Below are positions 1 to 5,087 of a DNA stretch of 8,462 nucleotides, one piece after another. Below the pieces are notes generated by a model, which did not search any database, was not told the origin of the DNA, and was given only the letters and a program-made list of their open reading frames with translations. The stretch lies in NCBI GenBank assembly GCA_002792915.1, contig PFPF01000019.1, forward strand, positions 1 through 8,462, read 5' to 3'. The position numbers and the translations under genes are program-made. The first letter of the stretch is position 1. Every line of letters begins with the position of its first letter. Source of the stretch: Candidatus Micrarchaeota archaeon CG_4_10_14_0_2_um_filter_60_11. GTDB lineage: Archaea; Micrarchaeota; Micrarchaeia; Norongarragalinales; Norongarragalinaceae.

Positions 1-203
1 TTCGCGGGGAGCGTGCACGACGCGGGCAGCCCCCTGCCGCCCTTTACTTCCACGATGCACAGCCTGCACTCGCTTTGGGGCGGAAGGCCTTCGTAGTGGC
101 AAAGCGTGGGAATGAATATTCCTGCTTGCTTTGCCGCCTCGAGCACCGTCGTTCCTTCCGGAACCGCCACTTTCTTGCCGTCGATTGAAAGCGTCACGCT
201 CAT
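1..203 (-). CDS. NuoG/HydA/FdhA-like protein, N-terminal [2Fe-2S] ferredoxin domain (partial)
   Basis: The 3' part lies beyond the left edge; 67 complete codons are visible. The peptide begins MSVTLSIDGKKVAVPEGTTV and carries four cysteines at residues 35, 46, 49 and 63 (C-x10-C-x2-C-x13-C, including CRLCIVEV). This is the plant-type [2Fe-2S] domain that opens NuoG, the catalytic subunit of [FeFe] hydrogenases (HydA/HndD) and NAD-linked formate dehydrogenase alpha subunits. The ATG at 203-201 overlaps the stop of the preceding nuoF-like gene as ATGA, and a GGTG ribosome-binding site lies at 214-211, so the start is well supported. Being third after NuoE and NuoF, it is expected to be the large electron-transfer or catalytic subunit of a soluble NAD(P)H-linked complex. 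Which catalytic domain follows (H-cluster, molybdopterin or none) cannot be seen here. Confidence 0.88.
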   Translation of the reverse strand, partial: MSVTLSIDGKKVAVPEGTTVLEAAKQAGIFIPTLCHYEGLPPQSECRLCIVEVKGGRGLPASCTLPA

Positions 204-1828
204 TTTTTGGCACCCATCCTGCACGCGCCCGCAGCGCACTTCTTGCCCTTCACGTGCTCGCCGTATTCGCCTTTGAAGTAGCGAATCGTGGAAAGCACGG
301 GGTTCGGCGCGGTTTGGCCGAGTCCGCACAGCGAAGTGTCGCGTATGATGCGCCCCATGCGCTGCAATTCCTCGACGTCGGTGGCCTTTCCCTTTGCGTC
401 CGCAATCCTGTTCAGCACGTCGAGCATGCGCGCCGTGCCCTCGCGGCAGGGCGTGCATTGGCCGCACGATTCGCTTTGCGTGAACGCGAGGAAGTAACGC
501 GCAACGTCGACCATGCACGTCGTCTCGTCCATCACGACGAGCCCACCCGAGCCCATTATGGCGCCCGCCTCGTTCAACGACTCGTAATCCAATTGCAAGT
601 CAAGGCAGGATTCCGGCAGGCACCCGCCGGAAGGGCCGCCCGACTGCGCGGCCTTGAATTTCCTTCCGTTCGGAATGCCTCCGCCGATTTTGAAGACCAT
701 GTCGCGCAGCGTTATACCTATGGGAACTTCGAAAGCCCCAGTATTGTTGACTTTGCCCGTCATGCAGAAGACTTTCGTGCCCTTGCTCTTGGCGGTGCCC
801 CGCGCCGCGAACCACTCCGCGCCGCGCCTGAAAATGTTGGGCACGTGCGCGAGAGTTTCCACGTTGTTGATGTTCGTGGGCTTGCCCCACAAGCCGTGCT
901 CGGCCGGGTAAGGCGGCCTGGCGCGCGGCATGCCGCGCTTGCCTTCTATCGAGGCGATGAGCGCGGTTTCCTCGCCGCAAACGAACGCCCCCGCGCCCAG
1001 CCTTACTTCCACGTCGAAATCGAAGCCCGAGCCCAAAATATTTTTGCCCAAAAACCCCTTGGCCTGCGCTTGCTCCACCGCCGTTTTCACGGATTGCGCG
1101 GCAAGCGGCTTTTCCGCGCGCACGTAAACGAAACCCTTGCCCGCTCCGCACGCGTAACCCGCGATTATCAAGCCTTCCAATACCTTGTGCGGGTCGCCTT
1201 CCAAATTCGCGCGGTTCATGAACGCGCCCGGGTCGCCCTCGTCCGCGTTGCAGATTGCGAATTTTTCCCCCGCCGGCGCCTTGGCGCACAACTCCCACTT
1301 TATCGCAGTCGGGAATCCGGCTCCGCCGCGTCCGCGCAAACCCACCGCCTTGACTTGGGCGACGACTTCCGCAGGCTTGAGCTTCAATGCCTTCCGCAAG
1401 CCCTCATACCCGCCCGCGGCAATGCAATCGTCAATTGATTTCGGGTCTACTACCCCGCAATTCTCGAACGCGTCCCTGAACTGCAGCGCCCAAAACGGCT
1501 GGCTTGACAACGGCGGCACTTTTTCAGCGCCCTTCAAAACGCATTTGTCGCGCTTAGCCAGTGCCTTCGCGGCAACCGCCTCGCCCTCAAGCGCAGCCTT
1601 GGCAATCAGCCGCGCATCTTCAGGCTTCACGCGGCCGTACAAAACCCCGCCCACCTCGACCAGCGGCTCCGCAAAACACAAACCCAAACAGCCAACACCC
1701 TTAACCGTTGAGCCGCTTTTCGCGGCGCCTTCAGCCGCAAGGGTTTCCTCTAGCGCGCGTCTGACTTCAGCCGCGCCGGCGCTGAGCCCGCAAGTGCCCA
1801 CCCCGATGCGGAAGACGAGCGCGGTCAT
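200..1828 (-). CDS. nuoF: NuoF/HydB-like NADH-binding FMN/[4Fe-4S] subunit with fused thioredoxin-like N-terminus
   Basis: A 542-residue flavoprotein that exchanges electrons between NAD(P)H and iron-sulfur centres through FMN. Residues about 1-90 form a thioredoxin-like [2Fe-2S] domain with Cys13 (GTCG), Cys47 and Cys51 (CLGLC); only three of the usual four cluster cysteines are evident. The core has GRGGAGFPT (166-174) and CNADEGDPGAF (193-203) for NADH/FMN binding, CGEETALIASIEGKRG (284-299), and the [4Fe-4S] ligands Cys455, Cys458, Cys461 and Cys501. The protein ends just after KKCAAGAC (529-536), the point where HydB/HndC proteins usually continue into a ferredoxin-like domain, so it is the short form. 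It overlaps both neighbours by ATGA. The start ATG at 1828 has GGTGA at 1839-1835. The NuoF-family identity is certain; hydrogenase, formate dehydrogenase or another partner is undecided. Confidence 0.95.
   Translation of the reverse strand: MTALVFRIGVGTCGLSAGAAEVRRALEETLAAEGAAKSGSTVKGVGCLGLCFAEPLVEVGGVLYGRVKPEDARLIAKAALEGEAVAAKALAKRDKCVLKGAEKVPPLSSQPFWALQFRDAFENCGVVDPKSIDDCIAAGGYEGLRKALKLKPAEVVAQVKAVGLRGRGGAGFPTAIKWELCAKAPAGEKFAICNADEGDPGAFMNRANLEGDPHKVLEGLIIAGYACGAGKGFVYVRAEKPLAAQSVKTAVEQAQAKGFLGKNILGSGFDFDVEVRLGAGAFVCGEETALIASIEGKRGMPRARPPYPAEHGLWGKPTNINNVETLAHVPNIFRRGAEWFAARGTAKSKGTKVFCMTGKVNNTGAFEVPIGITLRDMVFKIGGGIPNGRKFKAAQSGGPSGGCLPESCLDLQLDYESLNEAGAIMGSGGLVVMDETTCMVDVARYFLAFTQSESCGQCTPCREGTARMLDVLNRIADAKGKATDVEELQRMGRIIRDTSLCGLGQTAPNPVLSTIRYFKGEYGEHVKGKKCAAGACRMGAKK
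211..214 (-). promoter_or_regulatory. Shine-Dalgarno site for the NuoG/HydA-like gene
   Basis: On the minus strand GGTG lies seven bases before the ATG at 203-201, inside the last codons of the nuoF-like gene. It matches the archaeal anti-SD. Together with the ATGA overlap it fixes the start of the edge gene and suggests translational coupling. Confidence 0.6.
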
Positions 1829-2301
1829 TTTTTGTCACCGTACTTCGCGATTATGCCCTTCGCCTGCCCCGCCGCAACGCTCGAGTAAATGTCGTCGTTG
1901 ACCTTGATTATGGGCCCGAGCGCGCACGCGCCGAAGCACCTCACCGAGAGCAGCGTGAACTTCTTGTCCTGCGTGGTTTCGCCCGCCTTTATGCCGAGCT
2001 CTTTCTCGAACTCTTCCAATACTTTCTTCGAGCCCTTTACGTGGCAGGCGGTGCCCGAGCAAATCTGGATGATGTTTTTTCCGGGCTGTTCGAGCCTGAA
2101 CTGCGCGTAAAAAGTCGCGACCCCGTAAATCGAGGACAGGGGGATTTTCAGCTGTTCCGAAACTTCCGCCAGGCTCTCGGGCTTGAGGTAGCCTTCCTCT
2201 TCCTGGAGCTCCTGGAGGACGGGAATCAGCGCGCCCCGTTCGGCCGCGTGCTTGCGGCTGATGGCCGCCGCTTTTGACGCGAGCTTGGGCTTTTCGGGCA
2301 T
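1825..2301 (-). CDS. nuoE: NuoE/HydC-like thioredoxin-fold [2Fe-2S] subunit
   Basis: A 158-residue subunit of the 24-kDa/NuoE family, which hands electrons to and from the NuoF flavin subunit. It has a helical N-terminal region (AAAISRKHAAERGALIPVLQ) followed by the typical LKPESLAEVSEQL and IYGVATFYAQF segments. A thioredoxin-like domain then carries the four cluster ligands Cys81, Cys86, Cys122 and Cys126 (CSGTAC and CFGAC). The length and ligand spacing are normal for the family. It is the first gene of a three-gene operon; its stop overlaps the nuoF-like ATG as ATGA. A TATA-like box lies about 27 bp before the ATG at 2301 and there is no SD, which suggests a leaderless mRNA. NuoE followed by NuoF and a NuoG/HydA-like gene is the usual order in soluble NAD-linked hydrogenases and formate dehydrogenases. 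Confidence 0.95.
   Translation of the reverse strand: MPEKPKLASKAAAISRKHAAERGALIPVLQELQEEEGYLKPESLAEVSEQLKIPLSSIYGVATFYAQFRLEQPGKNIIQICSGTACHVKGSKKVLEEFEKELGIKAGETTQDKKFTLLSVRCFGACALGPIIKVNDDIYSSVAAGQAKGIIAKYGDKK
1835..1839 (-). promoter_or_regulatory. Shine-Dalgarno site for nuoF-like gene
   Basis: On the minus strand GGTGA lies six bases before the ATG at 1828-1826, within the last codons of nuoE (Gly-Asp-Lys-Lys-stop). It is a good match to the archaeal anti-SD and selects this start. Confidence 0.6.
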
Positions 2302-2324
2302 GGATTAGCTTAGCCCGCGGCAAT

Positions 2325-2332
2325 TATTTAAA
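2325..2332 (-). promoter_or_regulatory. TATA-like box of the nuoE-nuoF operon, probable leaderless start
   Basis: The minus strand reads TTTAAATA here, centred 27-28 bp before the A of the nuoE ATG at 2301. Archaeal TATA boxes sit about 26 bp before the transcription start, so transcription would begin at or next to the start codon. No GGTG-type site precedes this ATG, in contrast to the two downstream genes of the operon. Confidence 0.6.
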
Positions 2333-2365
2333 CCGGAGCAAAACCGGGCTGCCGCAGGAAGCGCG

Positions 2366-2410
2366 ATAAAAAATGAAAAATAAGGGTTGCGCAGGCTTTC
2401 ACCTACGCAA
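2366..2410 (-). terminator. Hairpin plus U-rich terminator after the zinc-ribbon gene
   Basis: Downstream of the zinc-ribbon stop, the minus strand forms a hairpin: TTGCG pairs with CGCAA, then one mismatch, then AGG with CCT, around a six-base loop (2387-2410). It is followed by a T-rich run of the form TTATTTTTCATTTTTTAT (2383-2366). U-rich tracts end transcription in archaea. This one separates the zinc-ribbon gene from the nuoE operon, which reads in the same direction. Confidence 0.6.
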
Positions 2411-2421
2411 GATTCAGGTAT

Positions 2422-2685
2422 CTAGTACCTACCGCGTCCGCCGCCGTAGCCGCCGTAGCTGCCGCCACCGCGTCCGCCGCCGTAGCCGCCGCCCGTCGGG
2501 CGCCTGTGCTTCTTGAAGCACTCCCTGCAATAGACCGGCCTTCCTTCGGCCGGCTTGAAGGGCACTTCGCACTCCTGGCCGCAGTCGCTGCAGACCGTCT
2601 TGTGCATTTCGCGCGAGGCACCGTAACCGCTGCCTCCGTATTCTCCGCCACTGGATCCACCAGAGCTGTCGTCGTCTTCGCTCAT
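2422..2685 (-). CDS. CxxC-x17-CxxC zinc-ribbon protein with Gly-rich tails
   Basis: An 87-residue protein with one zinc ribbon: Cys32-x2-Cys35, 17 residues, then Cys53-x2-Cys56 (CSDCG and YCRECF), linked by EVPFKPAEGRPV. This matches the CxxC-x17-CxxC small-protein family that is frequent in DPANN archaea and candidate-phylum bacteria; its function is not established. The N-terminus is acidic and Ser/Gly-rich. The C-terminus (about 65-87) is a Gly/Tyr/Arg repeat with GGR and GRGRY elements resembling RGG-type RNA-binding tails, so nucleic-acid binding is an inference. The start ATG at 2685 has GGTGA ten bases upstream (2700-2696). A terminator follows, so it is probably monocistronic. An overlapping ORF in another frame of the repeat is a by-product of the GC-rich glycine codons. 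Confidence 0.88.
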   Translation of the reverse strand: MSEDDDSSGGSSGGEYGGSGYGASREMHKTVCSDCGQECEVPFKPAEGRPVYCRECFKKHRRPTGGGYGGGRGGGSYGGYGGGRGRY

Positions 2686-2854
2686 TTCTTTCTATTCACC
2701 TATTTCACGGTTTTTCGCGCGCAAAGGGTTTGGGAACGCAGGCTGGAACGCGTAAAAATCACTCTTTCTCTCGAAAAAGCAGTTTCTTGGTCTTCGCCCC
2801 TGTTCGCTTCCTGAACGCGTTGATCCGCCCGCTTAGACGGATTCCCGCACCAAT

Positions 2855-2878
2855 TAACTCGCAATCCGGAGTTATAAA
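2855..2878 (+). promoter_or_regulatory. Palindrome overlapping a TATA-like box upstream of rubrerythrin
   Basis: TAACTC (2855-2860), eight bases, then GAGTTA (2869-2874) form a perfect 6-bp inverted repeat. The right arm runs into TTATAAA (2872-2878). A TATA box here would place the transcription start near 2901, giving a leader of roughly 55 nt before the rubrerythrin ATG. The overlap is what an operator for a repressor that blocks TBP would look like. No specific regulator can be named. Confidence 0.4.
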
Positions 2879-2885
2879 CGTTTGG

Positions 2886-2921
2886 AAAAGGCGAAAACGG
2901 CGGTTTCTGCAAACGCCTTTT
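2886..2921 (+). repeat. 8-bp inverted repeat just upstream of rubrerythrin
   Basis: AAAAGGCG (2886-2893) and CGCCTTTT (2914-2921) are exact reverse complements separated by 20 bases. As RNA they could form a stem-loop in the rubrerythrin leader. As DNA the arms lie about 28 bp apart, centre to centre. The right arm overlaps a second TATA-like sequence (TTTTAATT, 2918-2925) that would put the transcription start near 2947, so the true promoter is ambiguous. Confidence 0.45.
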
Positions 2922-2955
2922 AATTCGCGCCCCGTAATGCAGCGCGGTGGTCCCG

Positions 2956-3495
2956 ATGGCTGCGGCCAAGGCAAGCAAGACGGTTGAAAACTTGAAGTTC
3001 GCGTTCGCGGGCGAGTCGCAGGCGCGCAACAAGTACGACTATTTCGCGAAAGCAGCGCGCAACGAGGACCGCGGCGCCATCGCCCTGATTTTCGAGGAGA
3101 CCGCGGGCAACGAGATGCAGCACGCCAAGGAGGAATTCAAGCGCCTGCACGGCATCGGGGGCACGGCCGAGAACTTAAAGGCGGCAATCGAGGGCGAGCA
3201 TTACGAAACCAACCAAATGTACCCTTCGTTCGCCAAGCAGGCCCTCGCGGACGGGGACGGGGACGCCGCCAACCTGTTTACCCAGCTGGCGAAGGTCGAG
3301 GCGGTTCATGAGGCGCGCTACAAGAAGATTTTGAAGCGTCTCGAGGAAGGCACGCTTTACAAGCGCGAAAAGCCGATTTACTGGAAGTGCACAAAGTGCG
3401 GCTTCGTGCACCACGGCGCCGAGGCGCCGGAAAAGTGCCCGTCGTGCGGCCACCCGCAAGGCTATTATTGGCCGCTTGACGCATCCGATTTGTAG
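2956..3495 (+). CDS. rbr: Rubrerythrin
   Basis: A 179-residue non-haem diiron peroxidase that reduces hydrogen peroxide in anaerobes. The N-terminal four-helix ferritin-like domain carries the diiron ligands Glu20 (FAGESQAR), Glu53 and His56 (GNEMQHA), Glu81 and Glu84 (EHYE), and Glu115 and His118 (VEAVHEARY). The C-terminal rubredoxin-like domain binds one iron through Cys145, Cys148, Cys161 and Cys164 (CTKCGF, CPSCGH). All ligands of the classical two-domain form are present. I chose the ATG at 2956 because GGTG at 2946-2949 sits six bases upstream and the length fits family members; an in-frame GTG at 2947 would add three residues. Desulfoferrodoxin follows 19 bases later with a similar ribosome-binding site, so the two probably form an oxidative-stress operon. 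Confidence 0.97.
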   Translation: MAAAKASKTVENLKFAFAGESQARNKYDYFAKAARNEDRGAIALIFEETAGNEMQHAKEEFKRLHGIGGTAENLKAAIEGEHYETNQMYPSFAKQALADGDGDAANLFTQLAKVEAVHEARYKKILKRLEEGTLYKREKPIYWKCTKCGFVHHGAEAPEKCPSCGHPQGYYWPLDASDL

Positions 3496-3514
3496 GAAGC
3501 GCGGTGGTATTGGA

Positions 3515-3898
3515 ATGGCGGAAAAAAACGGGATTTACAAGTGCCCGGTTTGCGGGAACGTGGTGAGCGTAATCGAGGCGCACCAGGGCGAACTCGTTTG
3601 CTGCGGCAAGCCCATGGAGCTCTTGAAGGAACAGACCTATTTGGAGGAGGGCCGCGAGAAGCACGTGCCTGTAATCGCGGTTTCCGGCAACACGGTCACC
3701 GTCAAGGTCGGCTCGGTCCCGCACCCCATGCTGGACAACCACTACATCGAATTCATCCAGCTGCTCCAGCGCGACCGCGTGCTTGAAACCAAGCGGCTTT
3801 ACCCGGGCGACGCGCCGGAAGCCGTGTTCACGGTCAAGGATGCGAGGAACTTGCGCGCCCGCGAGTACTGCAGCGTGCACCTGCTCTGGATGGGCTAG
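3515..3898 (+). CDS. dfx: Desulfoferrodoxin (two-iron superoxide reductase)
   Basis: A 127-residue superoxide reductase that reduces superoxide to hydrogen peroxide in the cytoplasm. The N-terminal desulforedoxin domain binds an FeS4 centre via Cys10, Cys13, Cys29 and Cys30 (CPVCG, VCCGKPM). The C-terminal catalytic domain has the His4-Cys iron ligands His50, His70, His76, His122 and Cys119, plus the conserved Glu48-Lys49 of the EKHVP motif next to the active site. The set is complete for the class I enzyme. The ATG at 3515 is preferred over an upstream in-frame ATG at 3476, which lies inside rubrerythrin, because GGTG lies at 3503-3506 and the family begins at this point. It lies directly after rubrerythrin, which could remove the peroxide it makes; the peroxide-removing partnership is inferred from family knowledge. 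Confidence 0.97.
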   Translation: MAEKNGIYKCPVCGNVVSVIEAHQGELVCCGKPMELLKEQTYLEEGREKHVPVIAVSGNTVTVKVGSVPHPMLDNHYIEFIQLLQRDRVLETKRLYPGDAPEAVFTVKDARNLRAREYCSVHLLWMG

Positions 3899-3903
3899 CA
3901 AGA

Positions 3904-3918
3904 GCCGCGCGGTGCGGC
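3904..3918. repeat. Small GC hairpin between convergent genes
   Basis: GCCGC, a five-base loop and GCGGC form a short perfect stem in the 27-bp gap between desulfoferrodoxin and the convergent lipoprotein gene. No T-rich run follows on either strand, so a terminator role is doubtful. Confidence 0.25.
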
Positions 3919-3925
3919 CGTAAAG

Positions 3926-4861
3926 TCAACCGTAGCCGCGGGCTTGATGCAGGTGCACGCGCAACCCGCTCTTTCTGGCGCGCCTGTCCACGTCAGCCAC
4001 GGTTTCGCGCGTGAGCGGGTAGTCGTTGCCGCCCAATACGAGCCGCGGACCGCGCCTGTCCTTCCACGCGGCTTTCGGGTCGTAGTCTACGCGGTCGTTC
4101 ACCGCCGCGCCCATGACCTTGTTCCAATTTTGCGGTTTCAAACCCCAGGCGGGCACTATTGCGAACCCTTTGTTGTCGTTTTCCACGAAGTCGTTGAAGT
4201 CGGAACAGTTCATTGCCGCCACTTTCGGATTTTTTTCAACCCTTAGCTCGGGATACGGCTTGCGCATCATTTTCTCCTCGCGGCGAGCATAGTGCCGCTC
4301 CATTTTGCGGAACGCGTCTGCGGGATAGCCGGGCATTGCGGCCAAGTTTCCCATTGCGCCGCTTTCTATTTCGGTGTAGCTGCGCTTTGCCTGCGCCGGG
4401 TATCCGAGTTCTTTGAAGAGCGGCGACACGAACCAAATTGTGTTTGAAATGTTGGTGTGCCTGCGCCGCATCTTCCCGAAGTCGGGGAACGGCAAGAGCG
4501 TTTCCAGCGTTGTGAATACGGCGTGCGAGTTGCCGCGCTTTGCGAGCGTAGCCGCAATCTCGCGGACCGCCTCCTTGTTTTGCAGGTGGTTTTTTTTCAA
4601 ATAGTCCGTGACCGCGCCTTCGGGGAAGATGTAAAAGTGCTGCCCAGCTTCCGGCGGCGCCGCAAGTTCGGCCTTGAGGTAATCGTGCAGTGCGGCAAGG
4701 TTGCGGAACGTGCCGCGAACGTAGTGCAGGTGGAACGGCTCTTTCCCGAATTCCAGCCCCTTGAAGTCACAGCCCAGTATGGACAGCGCGGTAACCGCGC
4801 CCGCCTTCAAGCCGAGCTTGAGGAAACCGCGCCTGTCGATGAGTTCCTCGCGCTTTTCCAT
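3926..4861 (-). CDS. Tat-exported lipoprotein with a probable nitrilase-like (carbon-nitrogen hydrolase) domain
   Basis: A 311-residue protein. The N-terminus has a twin-arginine signal, DRRGFLK (residues 9-15), followed by a hydrophobic segment that ends in the lipobox-like ILGC with Cys31, so it is probably folded in the cytoplasm, exported by Tat and lipid-anchored. The mature part resembles the nitrilase fold. RNLAALHDYL precedes FYIFPEGAVTDY with Glu81. NTIWFVSPLFKELG leads to Lys159. VAAMNCSDFNDF holds Cys219 and is followed by AIVPAWG. Glu81, Lys159 and Cys219 would be the catalytic triad; the spacing (78 and 60 residues) is closer to apolipoprotein N-acyltransferase than to short amidases. 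This is motif reading, not a confirmed hit. The gene is convergent with desulfoferrodoxin and divergent from the glycosyltransferases. A TATA-like box about 29 bp before the ATG, with no SD, suggests a leaderless transcript. Substrate unknown. Confidence 0.6.
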   Translation of the reverse strand: MEKREELIDRRGFLKLGLKAGAVTALSILGCDFKGLEFGKEPFHLHYVRGTFRNLAALHDYLKAELAAPPEAGQHFYIFPEGAVTDYLKKNHLQNKEAVREIAATLAKRGNSHAVFTTLETLLPFPDFGKMRRRHTNISNTIWFVSPLFKELGYPAQAKRSYTEIESGAMGNLAAMPGYPADAFRKMERHYARREEKMMRKPYPELRVEKNPKVAAMNCSDFNDFVENDNKGFAIVPAWGLKPQNWNKVMGAAVNDRVDYDPKAAWKDRRGPRLVLGGNDYPLTRETVADVDRRARKSGLRVHLHQARGYG

Positions 4862-4886
4862 TATAGGACAAAGGGCGCGCGCGGCG

Positions 4887-4893
4887 TATTAAA
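4887..4893 (-). promoter_or_regulatory. TATA-like box of the Tat lipoprotein gene
   Basis: The minus strand reads TTTAATA, centred about 29 bp before the ATG at 4861, so transcription would start two or three bases before the start codon. No ribosome-binding site precedes the ATG, consistent with a leaderless mRNA. Confidence 0.5.
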
Positions 4894-4935
4894 GGATAGC
4901 GCGAGTGCCGCGGCGCGCTTGCCGTGGACGAGGCT

Positions 4936-4997
4936 GGCTTTCCGCAATTACGGAAACCGCCTCCGTCAATCGCGGATTGCGGAAGCCTTTTCTATTC
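4936..4997 (+). repeat. Nested inverted repeat followed by a T-run
   Basis: GGCTTTCCGCAAT (4936-4948) pairs with ATTGCGGAAGCC (4976-4987) over 12 bp with one bulged T. Inside it, ACGGA (4950-4954) pairs with TCCGT (4962-4966) around a seven-base loop. On the plus strand TTTTCTATTC follows at 4988-4997. This could be an intrinsic terminator or attenuator in the leader of the glycosyltransferase operon, the 3' end of a small RNA, or a protein-binding site. Confidence 0.5.
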
Positions 4998-5077
4998 GCG
5001 TCGGCTTACTGTGCTAGTCATGGCTGTTATTGCAATCAACAAGCCGGGCAAAGGCAACGCCTCGGCGTTTCGTTCGG

Positions 5078-5082
5078 GGTGG
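5078..5082 (+). promoter_or_regulatory. Shine-Dalgarno site selecting a TTG start
   Basis: GGTGG within a GGGGTGG run, followed six bases later by TTG at 5088. The GGTG spacing equals that before the rubrerythrin ATG. It supports TTG 5088 over the upstream ATG at 4905 and the internal ATG at 5100. Confidence 0.55.
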
Positions 5083-5087
5083 CGGGC

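Larger units (their letters stand above)
2686..2955. other. Divergent intergenic region between zinc-ribbon gene and rubrerythrin
   Basis: No convincing gene is seen. The left part holds the leader of the zinc-ribbon gene, with its GGTGA site at 2696-2700 and a possible TATA element (TTTTTACG on the minus strand, near 2752-2759). The right part holds two inverted repeats and two TATA-like sequences upstream of rubrerythrin, listed separately. ATCCG/CGGATT/AATCCG copies at 2823-2827, 2838-2843 and 2863-2868 add further local pairing potential. No tRNA T-loop or other known RNA signature was recognised. Confidence 0.5.
4862..5087. other. Divergent intergenic region with nested hairpin
   Basis: This stretch separates the lipoprotein gene from the glycosyltransferases. 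It contains the lipoprotein promoter (4887-4893), a long nested inverted repeat followed by T residues (4936-4997), a possible 25-codon reading frame (5020-5097) and the ribosome-binding site of the first glycosyltransferase (5078-5082). An in-frame extension of the glycosyltransferase frame back to 4905 crosses the hairpin and has no family-like sequence, so it is treated as non-coding. Confidence 0.5.

Noticed and set aside
131..1438. Long 435-residue plus-strand frame opposite nuoF
   Set aside because: It is a GC-driven antisense shadow, Arg/Ala/His-rich without motifs, while the minus strand carries every NuoF signature.
2403..2660. Ala/Arg-rich reading frame on the minus strand
   Set aside because: It lies in another frame of the zinc-ribbon gene; its Ala runs come from the GC-rich glycine repeat codons.
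2821..2880. Possible small RNA or tRNA-like element from repeated ATCCG/CGGATT pairing
   Set aside because: No T-loop, anticodon arm or C/D-box pair could be fitted; the pairing is better listed as promoter-region inverted repeats.
2759..2974. 71-residue basic reading frame on the minus strand between the zinc-ribbon gene and rubrerythrin
   Set aside because: Its only ATG lies inside rubrerythrin, no SD or promoter precedes it, and no family motif was recognised. The Lys/Arg-rich end was tempting but unsupported.
3476..3514. Upstream in-frame ATG for desulfoferrodoxin
   Set aside because: It falls inside the end of rubrerythrin; the ATG at 3515 has its own SD and gives the normal family length.
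4905..5087. N-terminal extension of the first glycosyltransferase from ATG 4905
   Set aside because: It crosses the nested hairpin, lacks family similarity and has no SD, whereas TTG 5088 has a GGTG site six bases upstream and yields the family N-terminus.
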